NCBI RefSeq assembly: GCF_014216315.1
Contig: NZ_CP045702.1
Span: 3,286,001 to 3,350,000, forward strand
From: Streptomyces finlayi
Lineage (GTDB): Bacteria > Actinomycetota > Actinomycetes > Streptomycetales > Streptomycetaceae
Direction: 5' to 3'
Length of the DNA: 64,000 nt
Part shown: piece by piece, positions 58,909 through 64,000 of the stretch
Layout of the letters: each line of letters starts with the position of its first letter
Position numbering within the stretch: position 1 is the first letter of the stretch
The notes under the pieces: generated by a model
Told to the model about the DNA's origin: nothing
Seen by the model: the letters and a program-made list of their open reading frames with translations, nothing else
Databases searched by the model: none
Position numbers and translations under genes: made by a program

Positions 58909-60372
58909 TCAGGGCGTGACGGGTGCATCAGGGTCTTCCGGGCGCCCGTCCCCGTACAGCCACGTCTTCCACAGCCCGCTCAGGTCCCGTCCCGTCCGCT
59001 TCTCCGCATAGGCGGTGAAGTCGTCCGTCGACGCGTTTCCGTGCCGGTGCGCCCGCGCCCAGCCCCTGAGCAGGCCGAAGAACGCCTTGTCGTCGTCCAT
59101 CGTCTGCCGGAGCCTTTCGAGCACCATGGCCCCGCGCCCGTACACCGGGGCACTGGAGAGTTCCGCGGCGCTCGGCGGATCCGCGGGCGGAAAGGCCCAG
59201 TTGTCGTCGTCGAGGAAGGCGGCGTCGAAGCTCTCCCGGGTCGGGGTGTCCTCCTTGTCCTCGGCCCAGAGCCACTCCGCGTACGTCGCGAAGCCCTCGT
59301 TGAGCCACATGTCCTGCCAGCTCGCGGGCGTGACCGAGTTGCCGAACCACTGGTGGGCCAGCTCGTGGACGAGAAGCCCGGTGCTGGGCGGGCCGGGGAA
59401 GACCGGCCGGTTCTGGGTCTCCAGCGCGTATCCGGCGTCGCCCCGGCGCTCGATGACCGCGCCGGTGGAGGAGAAGGGGTACGGGCCGAACCTGCCGGCC
59501 GCCCACCCCGTCACCTCGGGGATACGGGCCAGGGCCGAGGCGCTCCCCCGAGCCACTTCCGGGTCGACAGCGGTGAACACCGTGATCCCCTGGGGGGTCT
59601 TCGTGCTCTTCGTCGTGTAGCGGCCGATGGCGACCGTCGCCAGATAGCTCGCCATCGGCTCGGCGGTGCGCCAGCGGAAGGCGGTGCGGTCGCCTGTCGT
59701 GCGACGGGAGACCGGTTCACCGTTGGAGACGGCCGTCAGGCCCTTCGGAACGGTGACACCGATGTCGTACGTGGCCTTGTCGCTCGGGTGGTGGTTCCCG
59801 GGGAACCAGGCCATGGACCCGGTCGGCTGGCCGAGCGCGAGGGACCCGTCCGCGGTCTTCAGCCAGCCCTCCTTCGACTGGTCCCGGTCGGTGATGGTCT
59901 CCGGGGCGCCGGAGTAGCGGATGACCGTGCGGAACGTCCGGCCCTTGCGCAACTGGTCCTCCACGGCGGCGTCCGGACGCACGGTCAGCTCGCTGCCCGC
60001 GCGGTTGACCGCGGCGGGACGGCCCTCCACGCTCGCGCTCAGGACGTCGAGCCCGGCGAGGTCGAGGTTGAACGAGCTGAGGTCCTGGGTGGCACGAGCG
60101 GTGATCGTAGCGGTGCCGCGCAGCTCGTCCCGGCGGGGCCGGGCATGCGCGTCCACGTCCACGTCCAGGTCGAGGCCGTAGTGCGTCACGTCGTAGCCGC
60201 CGTTGCCGAGCCTCGGGAAGTACGGGTCGCGCAGTCCGGCCGCACCGGGCTTGCCCTCCACCCCGGCGGTGACGGCGGTGCAGGCGGTGGTGAGGGTGGA
60301 GGTGAGGGTGGTCAGCACGAGCAGCAGGGCCGCGGCGGGCGCCGTGCGCCGTATCTGGGTTCGCTGTTCCAC
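58909..60372 (-). CDS. M1-family zinc metallopeptidase, exported
   Basis: The 487-residue peptidase has an N-terminal signal peptide (residues 1-32, with AAALLLVLTTLTSTLTTAC; the Cys may carry lipid though the lipobox is not ideal). The zinc site is HELAHQWFGN near residue 335 and NEGFATYAEW near 358, giving HEXXH-x18-E. The aminopeptidase-type substrate element is present in weak form. It is shorter than PepN and resembles the small actinobacterial M1 type. GTG 60372. Its stop faces terD. It lies beside hbpS; a link is not shown. Confidence 0.9.
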   Translation of the reverse strand: MEQRTQIRRTAPAAALLLVLTTLTSTLTTACTAVTAGVEGKPGAAGLRDPYFPRLGNGGYDVTHYGLDLDVDVDAHARPRRDELRGTATITARATQDLSSFNLDLAGLDVLSASVEGRPAAVNRAGSELTVRPDAAVEDQLRKGRTFRTVIRYSGAPETITDRDQSKEGWLKTADGSLALGQPTGSMAWFPGNHHPSDKATYDIGVTVPKGLTAVSNGEPVSRRTTGDRTAFRWRTAEPMASYLATVAIGRYTTKSTKTPQGITVFTAVDPEVARGSASALARIPEVTGWAAGRFGPYPFSSTGAVIERRGDAGYALETQNRPVFPGPPSTGLLVHELAHQWFGNSVTPASWQDMWLNEGFATYAEWLWAEDKEDTPTRESFDAAFLDDDNWAFPPADPPSAAELSSAPVYGRGAMVLERLRQTMDDDKAFFGLLRGWARAHRHGNASTDDFTAYAEKRTGRDLSGLWKTWLYGDGRPEDPDAPVTP

Positions 60373-60547
60373 ACCGGTGATCCTATGTGCGGAATTTCGG
60401 GTTGGGCGTGCCTGCGCGGTCAGCGCCGTGCGGTGCAGAACGGGTGGTCGGCGCGCGGCGGTGCCGAACGGGTGTCGCCGTCGGCGTCCCGGTGCAGCGC
60501 CGCGATCTCCGTCATGTGCCTTCTCCCCGCGTTCGGTCTGCTGAGCC

Positions 60548-61105
60548 TCAGTTGGCGAGCGAGGCGACGCCCGCCCGGGCGAACTTCTCGTCGAGGTCGC
60601 CGCTCGGGGCGCCGGCCACACCGATGCCCGCGACCGGGGCGCCCTTGACCTGGACCGGAGCACCGCCACCGAGGAACAGGGTGCCGGGGATGTCCTTCAG
60701 GTTCGGGGCCTGCTCCAGACGCTTGACCAGCTCCGAGGTGGGAGCGTTCCAGGAGACGGCGGTGTACGCCTTCCTCACGGCCGACTCGGGGGACTGCGGG
60801 CCCGCACCGTCACCGCGCAACGTCACGATGGTGTTGCCGTTGCGGTCGACCACCGCGACCGACACTCGCTGGTTCTCCTTCTTCGCGGCGTCCAGCGTCG
60901 CCTGCGCGGCCTCCGTGGCCGCGGCCGCGGTGAGGTGCGTGGACTGCTGGAGGTTCTCGTCAGTCGCGTCGGCCGCGATGGCCGCGGCGGGGGCGGCGGC
61001 CGGGGCCGAGGCGTTCGCGGACATCGTGCCGAAGGTGCCGGCACCCAGGGCTGCGACGGCGACGCCGCCGGTCAGGACACGGGTGCGCATCGACATCTTC
61101 TTCAT
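60548..61105 (-). CDS. hbpS: Extracellular haem-binding protein HbpS
   Basis: The 185-residue secreted protein has a Sec-type signal (residues 1-33, GGVAVAALGAGTFGTMSANA) and a GlcG/HbpS domain: AKKENQRVSVAVVDRNGNTI and SGDLDEKFARAGVASLA. HbpS binds haem and iron, forms octamers and senses redox stress outside the cell. It is divergent from senS-senR, the two-component system it controls in S. reticuli. ATG 61105 preferred. The intergenic gap holds phased CGTACCG repeats. Confidence 0.9.
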   Translation of the reverse strand: MKKMSMRTRVLTGGVAVAALGAGTFGTMSANASAPAAAPAAAIAADATDENLQQSTHLTAAAATEAAQATLDAAKKENQRVSVAVVDRNGNTIVTLRGDGAGPQSPESAVRKAYTAVSWNAPTSELVKRLEQAPNLKDIPGTLFLGGGAPVQVKGAPVAGIGVAGAPSGDLDEKFARAGVASLAN

Positions 61106-61192
61106 GGTGGTCTCCTCGGAGTATGTGGTTCGGCCGGAGCACGTCGTCCGGCTCGTTCGCTCTGCTATCGATCCTCCGGCCGCGACCGGCCC

Positions 61193-61210
61193 CGTACCGT
61201 CGGCGTACCG
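61193..61210. promoter_or_regulatory. Direct repeats CGTACCG between hbpS and senS
   Basis: Two copies of CGTACCG start 11 bases apart (61193 and 61204), one helical turn, in the divergent promoter region. NarL/LuxR-type regulators bind repeated heptamers, so it might be a SenR site; that is a guess. Confidence 0.35.
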
Positions 61211-61346
61211 GCTCGACGAACCGCCCGGGACGGCTGACGGCCCCATCGGCCGATCGGTTGATGCGGGCGTCGCCCCGAGGGGTCACCATGGAGGTGTCTG
61301 CGCAGGTCAGCGCGGCAGGACACCACACGGCAGGACGGGGTACGCA

Positions 61347-62645
61347 GTGCAGCGCCGAAGCGGACCCGACCTGAGCGCCGACCCCGACGCACGGTGGCTC
61401 ACGCTTCTCATGCACGCCGCGTTCTTCCTGCTGCTGAGCGCCTCGCTGGCCCGGTTCCTGCTCCGCCACCCCGGCGAGGCCCGCACCCCGTGGATCATCG
61501 CGCTGTCGGTCGGCCTCGCCGTGCTCTATCTCCTGGGCCCTGTGCTCGGCTCCCGCCCGACCCCGCGCAGCCTGGTCTGGCTGGGTGTCCTGGTCGTCGT
61601 CTGGATGATCCTGGTCATCCTCGCGCCGAGCTTCGCGTGGTGCGCGGTACCGCTCTTCTACACCGGGCTGCGGATTCTGCCGCCCCGCGCCGCGTACGCC
61701 CTCGTCGTCCTGCTGACCGTGTTCGTCGTCATCGCACAGCTGAGCCTGGCCAAGGGCTTCGATCCGAACCTGGTCCTGGCACCACCCGCCGTCGCCGCCG
61801 TGGCCACGGCCGTGTTCGTACAGATGCGGCGCCAGGCGGCACGTCAGCGGGAACTGGCCGACCGGCAGCGCGAGCTGATCGACGCCCTGTTGCGTACGCG
61901 GCGCGAACTGGCCGCCACCGAGCGCCGCGAAGGGACCCTCGCCGAGCGCCAGCGGCTGTCCATGGAGATCCACGACACCCTGGCGCAGGGCCTGTCGAGC
62001 CAGCAGATGCTGCTCCAGGCCGCCGACCGCACCTGGGACGCCGACCCTTCTGCAGCCCGTCGCCACGTGCTGACGGCGACGGGCATCGCGGAGCGCAATC
62101 TCGCCGAGGCGCGCCGCTTCGTCCACGACCTGGCCCCTGCCGATCTGGCGGAGGGCGGCGGCCTGGAGGAGGCTCTGCGCGCACTCGCCGCCCGCGAGTC
62201 GGTGCCGGGCCGGATCACCGTCCGCTGCCATGTGGAGGGCACCCCGCGCACGGCCCTGCCGGACCGGGTCCAGTCCGCGCTGCTGCGGATCGCGCAGGGG
62301 GCGCTGTCGAACGTCCGCGAGCATGCGGAGGCGACGGCCGCGGCCGTGACGCTGACCCACCTCGACGACCGGGTCGTCCTCGACATCGCCGACAACGGCC
62401 GTGGCTTCACCCCCTCCGCTCCGGTGGTCCGCCCGTCCGGCGGTCTGCGCGGGCACGGGCTGCCGGCGGTACGAGCCCGCCTCCAGCAGCTCGGGGGGAC
62501 CCTGACGATCGAGTCCGCTCCGGGTGAGGGCACGGTCCTGACGGCGGCGATCCCGCTGTACCCGGCACCCTCGCCGCCCGCCCCGCCCCCGTCACCACCC
62601 ACGCCCCCGCCGCCCCCACCCCTGTCACCGGAGGAGCCCGCATGA
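61347..62645 (+). CDS. senS: Sensor histidine kinase SenS
   Basis: The 432-residue kinase has five predicted transmembrane helices in residues 15-160, a HisKA_3 dimerisation domain with phospho-His 209 in LSMEIHDTLAQGLSS, and a HATPase_c domain with DNGRGF and GLPAVRARLQQLGG. The Pro-rich tail after residue 400 is low in complexity. GTG 61347. It overlaps senR by four bases (ATGA). With the divergent hbpS this forms the HbpS-SenS-SenR redox/haem-sensing system known from S. reticuli and conserved in streptomycetes. Confidence 0.92.
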   Translation: MQRRSGPDLSADPDARWLTLLMHAAFFLLLSASLARFLLRHPGEARTPWIIALSVGLAVLYLLGPVLGSRPTPRSLVWLGVLVVVWMILVILAPSFAWCAVPLFYTGLRILPPRAAYALVVLLTVFVVIAQLSLAKGFDPNLVLAPPAVAAVATAVFVQMRRQAARQRELADRQRELIDALLRTRRELAATERREGTLAERQRLSMEIHDTLAQGLSSQQMLLQAADRTWDADPSAARRHVLTATGIAERNLAEARRFVHDLAPADLAEGGGLEEALRALAARESVPGRITVRCHVEGTPRTALPDRVQSALLRIAQGALSNVREHAEATAAAVTLTHLDDRVVLDIADNGRGFTPSAPVVRPSGGLRGHGLPAVRARLQQLGGTLTIESAPGEGTVLTAAIPLYPAPSPPAPPPSPPTPPPPPPLSPEEPA

Positions 62646-63280
62646 CCTCGAACGCCACGGGAACGGTACGCATCCTGCTCTGCGACGACCACGCCGTCGT
62701 ACGGGCGGGGCTGCTCGCCCTGCTCGGCAGCGAACCGGACATCGAGGTCGTCGGCGAGGCGGGCAGCGGCGAGGAGGCCGTGGCGCTGGCCGCCAAGCTC
62801 ACCCCTGACGTCGTGCTGATGGATCTGCAACTGGGCGAGGGGATCGACGGCGTCGAGGCCACCCGCCGCATCGCGGCCACCGGCGGTGTCCACGTCCTCG
62901 TCCTCACCACGTACGACACGGACGCCGACATCACGCGCGCGATCGAGGCGGGCGCCACCGGCTATCTGCTCAAGGCCGAACGCCCGGAGGAGCTGTTCGC
63001 GGCGATCCGCTCGGCGGCGCAGGGCCGCACGACGCTCTCCCCGCCGGTCGCCAGCCGTGTCATGGCGCGGATGCGGAAGCCGCTGCCGACCCTCACCGAG
63101 CGCGAGCTCGACATCCTGGCGCAGCTCTCGCAGGGGCTCGGCAACCGCGACATCGCCCGTGCGCTGTTCATCAGCGAGGCGACGGTCAAGACCCACCTGG
63201 GCCGCATCTACGACAAGCTCGGTGTCGACACCCGTGCGGGCGCCGTCTCCGTCGCCAAGGAACAGCGGCTGCTGCCCTAG
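62642..63280 (+). CDS. senR: NarL/LuxR-type response regulator SenR
   Basis: The 212-residue regulator has a receiver domain with the phospho-acceptor D61 in VVLMDLQLG, acidic pair DD near residue 14, and K in LLKAERPEE. A LuxR helix-turn-helix (residues 148-205) has TERELDILAQLSQGLGNRDI and FISEATVKTHLGRIYDKLG. It starts inside the senS stop. In S. reticuli SenR controls catalase-peroxidase and hbpS. No target gene is visible nearby apart from hbpS. Confidence 0.93.
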   Translation: MTSNATGTVRILLCDDHAVVRAGLLALLGSEPDIEVVGEAGSGEEAVALAAKLTPDVVLMDLQLGEGIDGVEATRRIAATGGVHVLVLTTYDTDADITRAIEAGATGYLLKAERPEELFAAIRSAAQGRTTLSPPVASRVMARMRKPLPTLTERELDILAQLSQGLGNRDIARALFISEATVKTHLGRIYDKLGVDTRAGAVSVAKEQRLLP

Positions 63281-63367
63281 GCAGTGGAGATCCGGCCCGT
63301 CCGGCGGTTCGCGGGCCACCGGCGATCATGGCGGAGGCCACCGCACCGGGCATGACACCATCGACAT

Positions 63368-63868
63368 GTGCTCGACATCGGCTACTCCCTCTCCCGACGC
63401 TTCCCCGATCCTCCGCAGACCGACTACCGCCGCGCGGACGTCCGCGCCCTGCGGCACGACCTGTTCTCCGGGGACGTCTATCTCGCGGACACCAAGGCGG
63501 ACCGCGAGGTGTCCACAGCCTGGGGATGGGTTCCGGTGCTCGACTTCGCGTGGGCGCTGTGCGACATCGTCGAGCAGATCGACCAGGACCCCCGGGGCAA
63601 CCGCTCCCACCGGCAGCAGTACGCCGAGCTGGACTTCACCGAGTCCTCGGACCGGATGATGTTCGAGCGCCGCTTCGGCTGGGTGGACGTCGAGGCCGAC
63701 TGGATGCCCAGCGACGAGCCCCCGCTGACCTTCGGCCACTCGCTCCTGCGCCGTGAGGCCCGCGACTTCCTGCACGACCTGGTCGCCGACCTGGCCGACA
63801 TGCACGAGGGCCTCGCCGACAACCCGATCGTCTGGGACCTCCAGTCCCGCTTCCCCCGCCTGGGATGA
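63368..63868 (+). CDS. Conserved hypothetical protein
   Basis: The 166-residue protein starts at GTG 63368 (LDIGYSLSRRFPDPPQTDY) and contains DLFSGDVYLADTKADREVST and FERRFGWVDVEADWMP. The pattern suits a soluble alpha/beta domain of a conserved Streptomyces family, which I believe is one of the uncharacterised DUFs; no catalytic motif is seen. It follows senR after 87 bases and may have its own promoter. Confidence 0.76.
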   Translation: MLDIGYSLSRRFPDPPQTDYRRADVRALRHDLFSGDVYLADTKADREVSTAWGWVPVLDFAWALCDIVEQIDQDPRGNRSHRQQYAELDFTESSDRMMFERRFGWVDVEADWMPSDEPPLTFGHSLLRREARDFLHDLVADLADMHEGLADNPIVWDLQSRFPRLG

Positions 63869-63923
63869 GCCCTCGCCCGGGCCCCGTCATGTGCCCGGCC
63901 CCCGTCACGTGCCCGGCCCCCCG

Positions 63924-64000
63924 TCACGCCTCCACCCGCACCCCGATCCGGGCCGCGAAGGCAGGGGCCAGTTCCATCAGCTGCGACGGGCTGATCACCG
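63924..64000 (-). CDS. 3' end of an unidentified gene running out of the window
   Basis: On the minus strand, the frame VISPSQLMELAPAFAARIGV ends with RVEA and a TGA at 63926-63924. Codon use is typical. Twenty-four residues are too few to name the protein. Confidence 0.5.
   Translation of the reverse strand, partial: VISPSQLMELAPAFAARIGVRVEA

Overview
The window is high-GC actinobacterial chromosome with strong third-position GC bias, frequent GTG/TTG starts and typical Streptomyces families (futalosine-pathway mqnD, Xre/DUF397 pairs, HbpS-SenS-SenR, CdgB, a lone groEL with CIRCE). I read it as a conserved core region of a Streptomyces chromosome. The contents resemble the S. coelicolor segment running from mqnD to the hbpS/senS/senR locus; that comparison is from memory, not computed.

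Layout. 0-11.3 kb: 3' part of mqnD, a cold-shock protein, a HAD phosphatase, a membrane protein, a helicase-associated/WYL-like protein, a secreted or anchored protein, an XPB-type helicase and a HelD-type RNA polymerase-recycling ATPase. 11.4-17.2 kb: cutC and the copper ATPase copA in divergent orientation with a CsoR-type operator, an HD phosphohydrolase, a Cmx-like chloramphenicol exporter and two small overlapping genes. 17.3-21 kb: a peptidoglycan-recycling operon (RpiR/MurR regulator, murQ etherase, MurP-type PTS EIIBC). 21-27.6 kb: small stress-type proteins, RidA, a Uma2 endonuclease, an Xre-DUF397 set with small partner ORFs, and a striking fusion of a squalene/phytoene-synthase-like domain with a cis-prenyltransferase. 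27.7-28.5 kb: gene debris. 28.5-30.6 kb: a second HelD-family gene preceded by a near-perfect inverted repeat that matches the rifamycin-associated element (RAE) as I remember it, so probably helR. 30.8-37 kb: DUF1330, a MarR/EamA pair with palindromic operators, an NmrA-like protein, a TetR remnant, an HTH/zinc-ribbon protein behind a leader hairpin, an excalibur protein and a polytopic membrane protein. 37-46 kb: groEL with a double CIRCE, cspA, a thrC-cysO-like operon under a SAM-I riboswitch, gpgS, otsA/otsB, DUF3263 and an internally deleted TnpB. 46-50.5 kb: IS1380 remnant, a CDP-glycerol transferase-like gene and an orphan sugar-binding lipoprotein. 50.6-53.8 kb: nagK-nagA with a DasR-type site, and a PfkB kinase. 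53.9-64 kb: CBM35-like protein, cdgB, flavin reductase, arfB, terD, M1 peptidase, hbpS-senS-senR and a conserved hypothetical gene.

How it fits together: several loci concern amino-sugar and cell-wall recycling (murR-murQ-murP, nagK-nagA, sugar-binding protein, CDP-glycerol transferase). Others concern RNA polymerase and DNA maintenance (two HelD-family proteins, XPB), stress (groEL, two cold-shock proteins, TerD, HbpS, copper export) and compatible solutes (trehalose, glucosylglycerate). The clearest unusual features are the SQS/PSY-cis-prenyltransferase fusion, the RAE-preceded HelR, the SAM riboswitch on threonine synthase, two CIRCE elements in series, a DasR-like site in front of cutC, and four separate patches of genes eroded by small deletions or frameshifts. 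I saw no tRNA, rRNA or CRISPR array.
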